DNA of 64,000 nucleotides from Candidatus Acidiferrales bacterium (GTDB lineage: Bacteria > Acidobacteriota > Terriglobia > Acidiferrales > UBA7541): the NCBI GenBank assembly GCA_030038535.1, contig JASHSV010000307.1, forward strand, positions 33,389-97,388, in the 5' to 3' direction. The notes below the pieces were generated by a model that searched no databases, was not told the origin of the DNA, and worked only from the letters and a program-made list of their open reading frames with translations. A program made the position numbers and the translations under genes. This document shows, piece after piece, positions 8,576-17,435 of the stretch (positions are counted from its first letter, which is position 1; each line of letters starts with the position of its first letter).

Positions 8576-9205
8576 ATGAAGGGGACAGGGAAACCCGAGG
8601 GCATGGGCGGGGACGACCTTGCGGCCATTGTTTCACGTGCCCGGGCCGGTGACCCCGAGGCCTGGGGCGAGATTTACCGGCAATTTGCCGGGCCGCTGTT
8701 CCGTTTTTGCCGCCGCGTCTTGCCCACCCGGGAGGACGCGGAAGACGCGGCCATGGATGTATTTGTGAAATTGCGCGCCAAACTCGGCCAGTACGACCCG
8801 CAGCGGCCTTTCTCCGCCTGGCTCTACAAAGTGGCGGCCAACCATTGCTGGGACCTTCTTCGCCGCCGCAAGATCCGCCAGGACCTGGAAACCGAAGAGG
8901 CCGAATCGCTGCCTCTCGAGCATCCCGATCCCGGGCAGCTCGACCAGATCATCTCCGAGCAGACCAGCGGCGGCGTTCGCCAGGCGCTCGGCCGGCTCTC
9001 CGATCGTGCCCGCATGGCCCTGGTCCTGCGCTACTACGCGGACATGAGCTACGACGAAATTGCCGAGGCCTTGGGACTCCGCCGCGCTTTCGTCGGCGTT
9101 GTGCTTCTGCGCGCGCGCCACGAATTGCGCCAGGCTCTGGTTCAGGGCGCGGAGAACCCGGCGTCCCCCAGCATCGGGACGGCGGGCGTGCGAGGTGGGC
9201 GATGA
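8576..9205 (+). CDS. ECF-type RNA polymerase sigma factor
   Basis: The product has 209 residues. Region 2 lies at about residues 25-95 (YRQFAGPLFRFCRRVL, DAEDAAMDVFVKL, PFSAWLYKVAANHCWDLLRR) and region 4 at about 130-190 (ALGRLSDRARMALVLRYYAD, YDEIAEALGL helix-turn-helix). The segment between them is short, as in ECF sigmas. Its TGA stop overlaps the ATG of the next gene (ATGA), so translation is coupled to the zinc-finger membrane protein that should restrain it. A TATACT at 8524-8529 is a possible -10 box, but no good -35 precedes it. Confidence 0.93.
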   Translation: MKGTGKPEGMGGDDLAAIVSRARAGDPEAWGEIYRQFAGPLFRFCRRVLPTREDAEDAAMDVFVKLRAKLGQYDPQRPFSAWLYKVAANHCWDLLRRRKIRQDLETEEAESLPLEHPDPGQLDQIISEQTSGGVRQALGRLSDRARMALVLRYYADMSYDEIAEALGLRRAFVGVVLLRARHELRQALVQGAENPASPSIGTAGVRGGR

Positions 9206-10905
9206 GCCAGGCGACGCCCGTGAATCCTTCCGCTCACGTGGACGAAGTGAACGGCCTGCTCTATATCGAGGGACAGCTCGAGCCCGCAGCTGCCCGCGAG
9301 GTGGTCCTGCACCTCGAACAATGCTCGGCCTGCCGCCGGCTGCTGGATACCCTGAAGCGCGAATCCCTGCTTCTGCGCGCGGCGCTCACCGAACAGGATG
9401 AGCCGCTCCCCGCCCGCCTGCTCGCTCCCCGTTCCTCCCAACGCGCCGCGTGGGCATGGCTGATCGCACTGGGGCTCGCCGCCCTTGGCCTCTATACCTT
9501 CTGGAACCTCTACGTCGATCCCTGGCTCGAGCGTCTGGACCAGTCCGGATTCAACGGCCAGTTCATTTTCACCTGGCTCGTCTTCAACGGAGCCCTCTGG
9601 AAAGGATGGAATACCATGTTGCAATTCATTATTCTGGCTTCGCTGGGAGTGCTCGGAGCCGTGCTGCTGTTCCTGTTCCGCAGGAGCTTGCGCCGGTTCT
9701 CCTCCCATTCCCTGTTCTTGCCCCTTCTCCTTCTGGCAGCACTGGCCTGGCCCGCCCCCGCGCACGCCACGGAGTTCGTAAAGCGCCACGGCAGCTACGA
9801 GGTCCCCTACGGCCAGACCGTGCAGGGCGACCTGTACGTGCTCACTCCGTCGATGCACCTGACCGGAACTGTGGAAGGCGATCTGTTCTGCTTTTGCAAT
9901 TCCCTGGACGTGGATGGCCACGTCACGGGCGACGTCTTCGCCTTCTCCCACGCCGTGCGCATCACGGGGAAAGTGGACGGCAGCCTGCGCACTTTCAACG
10001 GTGAGCTCACGATCGAAGGCGAAGTGGGCCGCAACGTGCTGAGCTTTGTGGGCGAATTCCAGTCCACCTCCAGGTCGCACATCAATGGAAGCCTCATGGC
10101 ATTCGTCGGCGAAATGGAGGCGGACGGTCCGATCGGGCACGACCTCACCGCTTTCGTGGGCTCGGCCACGGTGAATGCTCCCATCGGCGGCGACGCCTGG
10201 TTTCGTCAGGCTGTGCAAGACGACGAATGGCACTTCGGGGCGCGCGGCGAGGAAACTCCCATACAGGTCACTTCGCGTGCCGACATCAAAGGCAGTTTCC
10301 GCTACCGCGGGCCATTGAAGCCCGACATTTCACCCCAGGCGCATCTCGCAAGCGCTCCCGAAATCGACATCCGGGAGTGGGTCCCCGCTTATCGTCGGCC
10401 GATGAGCTACTGGTACAACGCTATGATCTGGGGCAGTGCTTTTCTCGTGGGTCTGTTCCTGATCGCTCTGGCTCCAGGGTTCGTCGAGGAGGCCGCTCAT
10501 CAGGTCGCCCGCATCGCGCTTCCGCTGGGACTCGGCCTTGTCATGATGGTCATGATGCCGGTTGTGGCCGCCATCGCTTGTGTCACGGTGGTGGGCCTGG
10601 GATTGGGTATTCCGCTGCTGTTCCTCTGGGTTTTCCTGATCTTCTTCGCACAGGTTTTCCCCGCTGTGTGGATTGGCGAATCCATCCTCGGCACCAGCGG
10701 AGGCGGCTGGGCCATGGCCGGACGCTTGGCTCTCGGTTTGTTCCTGATTCGAGTGGGCGCGCTCGTGCCCTACGTCGGTCCTTGGATTCGATTTATCGCC
10801 GGCATGCTGGGATTTGGCGCTCTCGCTCTGGTGGTGTACCACAGATACCAGCCGCCTGCGGTGCATGCATCCGCGGCTCCCGCGCATGCCGCCGCCGGCG
10901 ACTGA
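9202..10905 (+). CDS. Zinc-finger anti-sigma domain fused to bactofilin-like domain and membrane bundle
   Basis: The product has 567 residues and overlaps the sigma stop by 4 bases. Residues 1-60 hold a ZAS-type motif, H-x3-C-x2-C in HLEQCSACRRL. A first transmembrane helix lies near 82-98, and others near 140-155 and 168-186, where an AHA-T cleavage-like site follows. Residues 190-340 are repeats of about 18-20 residues with 'G-[DNS]-[LAV]' turns (VQGDLYVL, VEGDLFCF, VTGDVFAF, VDGSLRTF, VGRNVLSF, INGSLMAF, IGHDLTAF), like the beta-solenoid of polymer-forming bactofilins. The end holds about four membrane helices. It probably holds the sigma factor at the membrane and senses the envelope. Confidence 0.82.
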   Translation: MSQATPVNPSAHVDEVNGLLYIEGQLEPAAAREVVLHLEQCSACRRLLDTLKRESLLLRAALTEQDEPLPARLLAPRSSQRAAWAWLIALGLAALGLYTFWNLYVDPWLERLDQSGFNGQFIFTWLVFNGALWKGWNTMLQFIILASLGVLGAVLLFLFRRSLRRFSSHSLFLPLLLLAALAWPAPAHATEFVKRHGSYEVPYGQTVQGDLYVLTPSMHLTGTVEGDLFCFCNSLDVDGHVTGDVFAFSHAVRITGKVDGSLRTFNGELTIEGEVGRNVLSFVGEFQSTSRSHINGSLMAFVGEMEADGPIGHDLTAFVGSATVNAPIGGDAWFRQAVQDDEWHFGARGEETPIQVTSRADIKGSFRYRGPLKPDISPQAHLASAPEIDIREWVPAYRRPMSYWYNAMIWGSAFLVGLFLIALAPGFVEEAAHQVARIALPLGLGLVMMVMMPVVAAIACVTVVGLGLGIPLLFLWVFLIFFAQVFPAVWIGESILGTSGGGWAMAGRLALGLFLIRVGALVPYVGPWIRFIAGMLGFGALALVVYHRYQPPAVHASAAPAHAAAGD

Positions 10906-10914
10906 AGACTGCGG

Positions 10915-12117
10915 CTAGTGGATGATATCGAGCTTCCGGGCCACTCGGCCCAGGATGTCCAGTGCCTTCTGAAGTTCTTTCGGCGTATGCGTCGCCGTCA
11001 CGATGGCGCGCAGCCTCGCCTTCCCTTCCGCTACCGTCGGATAGCCCACCGCAGGCGCGTACACGCCGGCCTCGAACAGCTCGCTCGACAGTTCATAGGC
11101 CTTCGCCGCATCGCCCACCAGGATCGGCGAAATCGGCGTCTCGCTCGCGCTCGCGGGAAATCCCTGCTGCAATAATCCCTTTTGAAAGTAGCGCGTATTC
11201 TCCCACAGCCGCGAAATCAACTCGGCCCCCGCGCGCGAATCCAGCAGCGAAAACGCCGCCTGGCACGTTGCCGTCACGGACGGCGGGTGCGACGTGGAGA
11301 ATAGAAACGGCCGTGCGCGATGGTAGAGAAACTCAATCAGTTCTCGCGAGCCGCACACGTACCCGCCCATGGCTCCGATGGCTTTGCTCAGCGTGCCCAC
11401 CTGGATGTCCACCCGCCCGTGGCAGCCCAGGTGGTCGATCGTCCCCCGCCCGTTTCGGCCTAGTACTCCCGACGAATGCGCGTCGTCCACCATCATCATG
11501 CAGTTGTATTTTTCCGCCAGGTCGCACAGGCCCGGCAGCGGAGCGATGTCCCCATCCATGCTGAACACGCCGTCCGTGATAAGCAGCTTGCGACCCGGCC
11601 AGTCCTTGGTTTCCTCACAAATTTTCGCGCAGTCCGCCGTGTCTTTGTGCTTGAACACGCGGATGGTGGCTTTCGAGAGGCGGCAGCCGTCGATGATGGA
11701 CGCGTGGTTCAGCTCGTCGGAAATGATCAGATCGTCTTTTCCCAGGATCGCCGCCACCGTTCCCGCGTTGGCCGTGAATCCGGACTGAAACACCACACAT
11801 GCCTCGGTGTGCTTGAATTTCGAGATCTGCCGCTCCAGGTCCATGTGGATGCGCATCGTTCCCGCGATCGTCCGCACCGCGCCCGCTCCCACCCCGTATT
11901 TCCGGATGGCCGCGATCGCTGCCCGCCGCAGCTTCGGGTGGCTGGTCAGTCCCAGATAATTGTTCGAGCTCAGGTTGATCACCTTCTTCCCGTCGAAGGT
12001 GGCCACAGGCTTCTGCTCCGCCGCCAAGACGCGCAGATGAAAGTAGCGGTGCTGCTGCTTCAGCTCTTCGAGTGCGGCTCCGAGATAGGCGAGCTGTGGC
12101 CACTTCGTATTCGGCAT
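10915..12117 (-). CDS. kbl: Glycine C-acetyltransferase (2-amino-3-ketobutyrate CoA ligase)
   Basis: The product has 400 residues, standard for this alpha-oxoamine synthase family. NLSSNNYLGLTSHP and GAVRTIAGTMRIHMDLE mark the N-terminal part. SDELNHASIIDGCRLS and VDDAHSSGVLG are PLP contacts, and GTLSKAIGAMGGYVCGS holds the PLP lysine. The enzyme converts 2-amino-3-oxobutyrate and CoA to glycine and acetyl-CoA. It lies 46 bases downstream of tdh in the same direction with a strong AGGAGG ribosome site, so the two genes encode the two-step threonine-to-glycine route. Related enzymes (BioF, 5-aminolevulinate synthase) are less likely given the tdh neighbour. Confidence 0.95.
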   Translation of the reverse strand: MPNTKWPQLAYLGAALEELKQQHRYFHLRVLAAEQKPVATFDGKKVINLSSNNYLGLTSHPKLRRAAIAAIRKYGVGAGAVRTIAGTMRIHMDLERQISKFKHTEACVVFQSGFTANAGTVAAILGKDDLIISDELNHASIIDGCRLSKATIRVFKHKDTADCAKICEETKDWPGRKLLITDGVFSMDGDIAPLPGLCDLAEKYNCMMMVDDAHSSGVLGRNGRGTIDHLGCHGRVDIQVGTLSKAIGAMGGYVCGSRELIEFLYHRARPFLFSTSHPPSVTATCQAAFSLLDSRAGAELISRLWENTRYFQKGLLQQGFPASASETPISPILVGDAAKAYELSSELFEAGVYAPAVGYPTVAEGKARLRAIVTATHTPKELQKALDILGRVARKLDIIH

Positions 12118-12163
12118 GGTTCCTCCTGGTTATCTGGCGGCAGGGCCGGCGGGGGCGATAGCC

Positions 12164-13219
12164 TTACTCCGCTCCGTTGGGGACCAGCAGCACCTTTCCT
12201 GCGGCGCCCTGTTCCAGCAACTCGAACGCGCGCGTGTAATCGCACAGGCGCAGGCGTTCCTTGAACAGGGGATCGAGCTTCAGCCGGCCGTCGCGCAGCA
12301 GCGCGTCCATCTGCAGCCACGTCTCGAACATGCGCCGGCCATAGATGCCCAGCACGGTCGCGCCCTTGAAGATCACGTCCCGCAGCAGGTCTAGCGTCAC
12401 CGGCTCCGACGGGATGCCCAGCAGCGAGGCGCGCCCGCCCGGCCGGAGCATCTCGAATCCCTGCCGGATCGCCGCCGGGTTGCCGCTCATCTCCAGCAAC
12501 ACGTCCACGCCCGCTCCCGCGGTTTCCGATACCACGCGCGCCGCGGCATCACCCTCTCTCGGGTTCAGCACTAGATCCGCCCCCATTTCCTGCGCAAGCT
12601 TCGCGCGATGCGGGGAAATTTCTGTGGCGTACAGCGTCGAGCAGCCGCAGGCTTTGGCCACCGCGATGCTCATCAATCCAATCGGCCCGCACCCCGTCAC
12701 CGCCACCGTCGCTCCTGCAATCGGCCCGGCCAGAACCGAGTGCACCGCGTTGCCCAGCGGGTCCATGATCGCCGCGTAGCGGTCCGGAATCGTCGCGTCC
12801 AGCTTCCACAAGTTCGTCGCCGGCACGCTCACGAATTCGGCGAAGCATCCGTCCTGGTCGATTCCCAGGATGCGCACGTTCTGGCACACGTGCTGCTGCC
12901 CGGCTCGACAGGGACGGCAGTGCCCGCAGGCGACGTGCATTTCCGCCGTCACCCGGTCGCCGCGCTCGAATCGGGTCACGCCTTCGCCCGCCGATTCCAC
13001 CACCCCGCAGAATTCATGGCCGAACGTAAGCGGCGGACGCAGCCGCGAGGCGGACCACGCGTCCCAGTGATAAATGTGGAGATCCGTGCCGCAGATGGAC
13101 GCGGCGCGAACGCGAACAACAACCTCTCCGGGGCGCGCCGCCGGAACGGGAACGCTCTCGATCTGCGCACCCGGCTCGGGACGCGGCTTCCGGAGAGCCT
13201 GCATCGTGGCGATAGTCAT
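12164..13219 (-). CDS. tdh: L-threonine 3-dehydrogenase (zinc-dependent MDR)
   Basis: The product has 351 residues. The zinc-dependent medium-chain dehydrogenase fold shows ICGTDLHIYHWDAW with the catalytic Zn ligand Cys, GHEFCG with the second ligand region, a structural Zn cluster CGHCRPCRAGQQHVC and a Rossmann motif near TGCGPIGLMSIAVAKA. GTDLHIY-W and the position of kbl immediately downstream identify it as threonine dehydrogenase over generic alcohol dehydrogenases. It oxidises threonine with NAD to 2-amino-3-ketobutyrate. It is the first gene of a likely tdh-kbl operon. Confidence 0.95.
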   Translation of the reverse strand: MTIATMQALRKPRPEPGAQIESVPVPAARPGEVVVRVRAASICGTDLHIYHWDAWSASRLRPPLTFGHEFCGVVESAGEGVTRFERGDRVTAEMHVACGHCRPCRAGQQHVCQNVRILGIDQDGCFAEFVSVPATNLWKLDATIPDRYAAIMDPLGNAVHSVLAGPIAGATVAVTGCGPIGLMSIAVAKACGCSTLYATEISPHRAKLAQEMGADLVLNPREGDAAARVVSETAGAGVDVLLEMSGNPAAIRQGFEMLRPGGRASLLGIPSEPVTLDLLRDVIFKGATVLGIYGRRMFETWLQMDALLRDGRLKLDPLFKERLRLCDYTRAFELLEQGAAGKVLLVPNGAE

Positions 13220-13415
13220 GCGGCTCCCGGCGCTCAGGCCCGATGACGGATGCTAGCACAGGTGGCACAGGCTTTCAGCCCGCCCAGACCCGCCCCGGAG
13301 GCCGTGCCCTGCTAAGTGCCGAATGGCGCTTGGATCGTCGTGGCGAGGAGGCCGGTGCGCTTTTCTCGCCTTTTCCGCTACAATCCACCGGCTTCCCGCT
13401 CAAGGAGCGAACTCG

Positions 13416-14756
13416 ATGGCCCTCGCAGAACGCCTGGCAGACATCCGCGCGGGCTTCCATCCCTCCTTCTGGGTGGCGAACTTCACGGAGCTCTTCGAGC
13501 GCCTCGCCTATTATGGAACCACGGCCGTCCTGGCCATCTACCTCAGCGAGCAGCTCCATTTTTCATCCGAATTGACCGGATGGCTCATGGGCACGTTCGG
13601 CTTCGTCGTGTGGTTTCTGCCTGTGCTGGGCGGCACTTTGGCGGACCGCTTCGGCTTCCGCCGCGCGCTGCTCTTCGCCTATCTCGTCATGTCCATCGGT
13701 TATTTTCTCCTTGGCTCGCTTTCCGCTCCCTGGATGACGTCCCTCCGCGCCGCGCTCGGCGACAAATGGCTGGTTCTCGCCATCCTCATGATTCCCGCGC
13801 TTGGCCCCGCGGTGGTCAAACCGTGCGTCGCGGGAACCACGGCGCGCGCCTGCTCGGAGAACGTTCGCTCGATGGGCTATTCCTTCTACTACACCCTCGT
13901 CAACGTCGGCGGCACGCTCGGACCCATCATGGCCTGGCTGGTGGGCGAGAAACTCGGCTGGGGCAATGAAAACGTGTTTCGCGTCTGCTCCGCGAGCGTC
14001 TTCCTGATGTTCTGGTTCACCCTGTTCTTCTTTCACGAGACCCCCGCCGAGTCCCGTCCCCAGGTCGCCAGCATCGCCGCCGCGCTCCGCAACATGATCA
14101 CCGTGCTCGCCGATTTCCGTTTTGTGCTCTTCCTTCTGATTTTTTCCGGCTACTGGGTGATTTTCTGGCAGCAGTATATCGGCGCCCCTCTGTTCGTTCG
14201 CCGCTACGTCAGCCCCACGGCGCCCGTGGCGCTGCTGCTCTCCACCGACGCCGCTACGGTGATCTGCTTTCAAATCCTGATGAGCTATCTCACGCGGCGC
14301 ATCCCCGCGATACCCGCCATCTCCCTCGGCATCCTGATTTCCAGCCTCTCTTGGATCATCCTAGCCGTACATCCTGCTTCGCCCGCTCTGGCCGGAGCGG
14401 TCAGTTCTCTCTTCGCCGTTTTCGGCAGCCACGTCAGCATTGATCCGGCTGCGCCTATGTTCGTTCTCACCATGTTCTTCCTCGCCCTCGGAGAAATCAC
14501 GCAATCGCCGCGCTACTACGAGTACGTCTCGCGTCTCGCTCCGCCCGGACGCGAGGGCCTGTTTATGGGCTACGCGTTTCTGCCCATCGCCATCGGCTAT
14601 TTCCTAGCCGGCGTGCTCGGCGGCGGCCTGCTGCATCAGTTCGGTGAAGTGCAGCACCAGCCGCAGCGCATGTGGTGGGTTGTCTGCGCGGTGGGGCTCG
14701 CCACCACGATGATTATGGTCCTCTACGATCGCGTGGTCGTGAAAAGCAAGTCCTGA
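13416..14756 (+). CDS. POT/MFS-type membrane transporter (peptide transporter-like)
   Basis: The product has 446 residues and about twelve hydrophobic helices. The N-terminal FWVANFTELFERLAYYGTTA resembles the E-x-x-E-R helix of proton-dependent oligopeptide transporters (here ELFERLAYYG). The cytoplasmic loop LADRFGFRRALLF is the MFS signature. A conserved FYYTLVNVGGTLGP helix also fits the POT family. The start at 13416 follows AAGGAGCGA with good spacing; an upstream in-frame ATG at 13323 adds 31 non-conserved residues. It probably imports small peptides or related solutes with protons. Substrate is inferred from the family only. Confidence 0.82.
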   Translation: MALAERLADIRAGFHPSFWVANFTELFERLAYYGTTAVLAIYLSEQLHFSSELTGWLMGTFGFVVWFLPVLGGTLADRFGFRRALLFAYLVMSIGYFLLGSLSAPWMTSLRAALGDKWLVLAILMIPALGPAVVKPCVAGTTARACSENVRSMGYSFYYTLVNVGGTLGPIMAWLVGEKLGWGNENVFRVCSASVFLMFWFTLFFFHETPAESRPQVASIAAALRNMITVLADFRFVLFLLIFSGYWVIFWQQYIGAPLFVRRYVSPTAPVALLLSTDAATVICFQILMSYLTRRIPAIPAISLGILISSLSWIILAVHPASPALAGAVSSLFAVFGSHVSIDPAAPMFVLTMFFLALGEITQSPRYYEYVSRLAPPGREGLFMGYAFLPIAIGYFLAGVLGGGLLHQFGEVQHQPQRMWWVVCAVGLATTMIMVLYDRVVVKSKS

Positions 14757-14878
14757 ACAGGGTGCCCGGAAGATCGATCACACTCGGAGGTATGTCCGCG
14801 CCTGATACCGCCACAGCGCCCCGGCCTTCCCGCTTTCGATCTGTAATTCCCTCTCTGGCTTCCGCAACCGGCCCCTGA

Positions 14879-14940
14879 AAAGACAAAACCCCCGGTGGCC
14901 CTTCGCCTCCGTCAATCGGAGCGGCGGGCGCCGGGGGTCT
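14879..14940 (-). terminator. Rho-independent terminator of the HU gene
   Basis: On the reverse strand a GC-rich stem (ACCCCCGG at 14888-14895 pairs with CCGGGGGT at 14931-14938, with an inner hairpin) lies 27 bases after the HU stop codon and is followed by TTTTGTCTTTTC. This is the clearest terminator in the window. Confidence 0.8.
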
Positions 14941-14966
14941 ATACCCCAGAAAAAGATTGCGGGCGC

Positions 14967-15266
14967 TTACTTTCCTCCCAGCACCGCGTCCTTGAACGCC
15001 TTCACGGCGAAGATCTTGACCACCGTCTTGGCCTTGATCTTGATCGCTTCGCCGGTCTGCGGGTTGCGGCCCATGCGCGCGGCACGGTGGCGCTTCACGC
15101 ACCGGCCGATGCCGGGGATCACGAACTTTCCCGCCCCGCCCTTGCACTCTTTGGCCGCGAGAGCCGCGAGCGCTTCAAAGAAGCCTGCTGCCTGCTTCTT
15201 CTTCAACTCGCACTTCTCGGCCATCGCCGCAACGATCTGGCTCTTGCTCATTGGCTTTGCTGCCAT
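14967..15266 (-). CDS. HU-family histone-like DNA-binding protein
   Basis: The product has 99 residues, typical for HU. It opens with SKSQIVAAMAEKCELKKKQA, followed by the dimerisation helices. The beta arm shows FVIPGIGR and RAARMGRNPQTGEAIKI, the latter a close match to the RxGRNPxTGE signature. It bends and compacts DNA without sequence preference. A GAGGAG ribosome site precedes the ATG and a strong terminator follows, so it is a single-gene unit. The N-terminus has a 6-residue extension (MAAKPM) and an extra ECKGGAGK loop compared with the 90-residue E. coli proteins. Confidence 0.96.
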   Translation of the reverse strand: MAAKPMSKSQIVAAMAEKCELKKKQAAGFFEALAALAAKECKGGAGKFVIPGIGRCVKRHRAARMGRNPQTGEAIKIKAKTVVKIFAVKAFKDAVLGGK

Positions 15267-15398
15267 GGAATTCTTGTCTCCTCTTTAGATATTCAACTTG
15301 GGGTGAATCCGGGCGCCGGGCTGCGCTATTCCCCTGCAACCGAGCACGGCGCACTATAGCCGCCGAACCCGCATAACGCAAGGGAAATATCGCACTCG

Positions 15399-16760
15399 CT
15401 AGGCCCGCGCGAGTTCCTGGTAGAAGTGCGCCGCGGCCTTGATGCCACCGAAGTAGTTCTCCAGCGAGATGTGCTCGTCCGGCGCGTGCGCGTTTTCGTC
15501 CGGCAGCCCGAATCCCATCAGGATGCACGGAATCTTGTAGGCGTCGTACATGTCGGTGACGAAAGGAATCGAGCCCCCCTCGCGGATGAACACCGCCTTC
15601 TTCCCGAAGCCCTTCTCCAGCGCGCGGTGCGCGGCCTCGAAATACGGGTGGTTGTAGGGCGCCACCCACGGTTTGCCCCTGCTGAGCACTTCAATTTTGC
15701 AGTGCACCGTTTTCGGCAGCAGTTTGCGGATGTATTTTTCCACCTGCCGGGCGATTTTCTCCGGTTTCTGGTTCGGCACCAACCGCGTCGAGAATTTCGC
15801 CCAGGCCTTCGACGGGATCACCGTCTTTGCCCCTTCGCTCATGTACCCGCCCCACATCCCGTTCAGCTCCAGCGTGGGCCGGCACCAGAGTTGCTCCACC
15901 ACCGAGTATCCCTTTTCGCCGGAAAGCGCCGGGGCCCCCACGTTTTTCTTAAACGTGCTCAGCTTCCACGGAAGGGAATTGAGCGCCCGCCGTTCTGTCT
16001 TCGTGAGCGTGGCCACGTCGTCGTAAAAGCCCGGAACCGTCACCCGGAAATTCTTGTCGTGCAGCTTGGCAAACAGCTCCGCCAGGATGGTCAGTGGGTT
16101 CGGTACCGCGCCCCCGAACACGCCCGAATGCAGGTCTTGTGCCGGGCCCGTAAGTTCAATCTGGTAATAATTGAGGCCACGAATGGCGTAGGTCACCGAC
16201 GGCACCCCGGGTGCGAGCATGCTCGTATCGGATACAACCAGCACGTCGGCCCGAAGGCGCTCCTTCTGTTCCCTCACGTACGCGTTCAGCGCTGCCCCGC
16301 CCACCTCTTCTTCACCCTCGATAATCACCTTCACATTTACCGGCAGCCGGCCCTCCGTCTTCGTGAGCGCCTCAAACGCCGCCAGATGAATGTGCACCTG
16401 GCCCTTGTCGTCCACGGCCCCGCGGCCGTAAAGGTTGCCTCCGCGCACCGAGGGCTCGAACGCCGGCGTGGTCCAAAGGTTGTCGGGCTCGGAGGGCTGC
16501 ACGTCGTAGTGGCCGTAGAAGAGTACCGTGGGCTTCCCCGGAATCTGCTGGCTTTGCGCGTACACCAGCGGATGGCCCTTCGTGGGGATCAGCTCTACCG
16601 TCTCAAACTGTCCGCGCAGCTTTTCCACCACCCAGCGCGCTGCCCGCTCCACGTCCGCCTTGTGCTCCGACTGCGTGCTGATGCTGGGTATCTTCAAGAA
16701 CTCGACGAGTTCCGCCAAGTTCGCATCCCGCCGCGACTCGATGTACTCGATAGGGGTCAT
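15399..16760 (-). CDS. M20-family zinc dipeptidase/peptidase
   Basis: The product has 453 residues. M20 metal and catalytic motifs are present in order: GHYDVQPSEP (His ligand and catalytic Asp), YGRGAVDDKGQ (bridging Asp), EGEEEVGG (catalytic Glu and Glu ligand), SDTSM (Asp ligand) and a C-terminal His in HAPDEHIS. A dimerisation domain is inserted near residues 205-330 (LTGPAQDLHSGVFGG). This layout matches the carnosinase/dipeptidase (CNDP, DapE-like) branch. There is no signal peptide, so it acts in the cytoplasm. The ATG at 16760 follows AAGGAG; a TTG two codons earlier is unlikely. Confidence 0.92.
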   Translation of the reverse strand: MTPIEYIESRRDANLAELVEFLKIPSISTQSEHKADVERAARWVVEKLRGQFETVELIPTKGHPLVYAQSQQIPGKPTVLFYGHYDVQPSEPDNLWTTPAFEPSVRGGNLYGRGAVDDKGQVHIHLAAFEALTKTEGRLPVNVKVIIEGEEEVGGAALNAYVREQKERLRADVLVVSDTSMLAPGVPSVTYAIRGLNYYQIELTGPAQDLHSGVFGGAVPNPLTILAELFAKLHDKNFRVTVPGFYDDVATLTKTERRALNSLPWKLSTFKKNVGAPALSGEKGYSVVEQLWCRPTLELNGMWGGYMSEGAKTVIPSKAWAKFSTRLVPNQKPEKIARQVEKYIRKLLPKTVHCKIEVLSRGKPWVAPYNHPYFEAAHRALEKGFGKKAVFIREGGSIPFVTDMYDAYKIPCILMGFGLPDENAHAPDEHISLENYFGGIKAAAHFYQELARA

Positions 16761-16996
16761 TCGCAATCTGCTCCTTGTGGTTCGGGCCCTGGGCGGGCGA
16801 AACGACCATTCTACGCATCGTCCTCACCTTGCTCAAGTGGGCCGCCCCTGCCCCTCACTCCAAGTAGTAACAGTTCTGACCTCAAATCCACGGCTCACTG
16901 CGCTCGGAACGCGAATTTCCCCCCTGTGGCGGAAACCAGACGCTGTCGGCTCCCCGGCATTGACGCCACTCCGCGCTTGGGGCAGGATACCCGCCT

Positions 16997-17362
16997 ATGG
17001 CCACGTCTGAGGCAGAAAACAAGCGGCGCAGCTCACGCGTCTTCGCACGCATGCACGTCCGTGCCGCGGGACGCGACACGCGCGGCCACAAATTCACCAA
17101 GCAGGCTGAGACCATCGTCATCAACGCACACGGCGCTCTCCTGTATCTCGACGCGGAGATTGATATGGGGTCTCTGGTCACCCTGCGCAGCCCCGCCACC
17201 GAAGAGGACCAGGAAAGCCGCGTCGTCTATATCGGCGGCGCTTCCGAGCGCGGCATGCGCCTCGGCCTCGAGTTCGTCTCGCCCGCCCCGCACTTCTGGG
17301 GCATCGACTTTCCGCCCTCGGATTGGAAGGCGCCTGTACCTCCTCCCGCTCCCAGCGCCTGA
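16997..17362 (+). CDS. PilZ-domain protein (short)
   Basis: The product has 121 residues. The PilZ features are a basic start KRRSSRV (RxxxR-like), VINAHGALLYLD in place of the usual (D/N)xSxxG strand, and a final GLEFVSP strand. The second motif reads N-A-H-G with no Ser, so cyclic-di-GMP affinity may be altered. It is probably a single-domain c-di-GMP receptor acting on an unknown partner. The last 20 residues are proline-rich. It is monocistronic, divergent from the M20 peptidase and convergent with the ABC permease. Confidence 0.75.
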   Translation: MATSEAENKRRSSRVFARMHVRAAGRDTRGHKFTKQAETIVINAHGALLYLDAEIDMGSLVTLRSPATEEDQESRVVYIGGASERGMRLGLEFVSPAPHFWGIDFPPSDWKAPVPPPAPSA

Positions 17363-17435
17363 CCTTTTCCCCTGGCCCGCTCTCGCCCGGCCCTCGAACT
17401 TCCCCGCCCCGTCTCCTCCATTCGGATCTTTGGAC

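Noticed and set aside
8428-8628. N-terminal extension of Der by 67 residues.
   Set aside because: It has no similarity to Der, overlaps the sigma gene start on the other strand, and a conserved start MGDHLPS lies at 8427.
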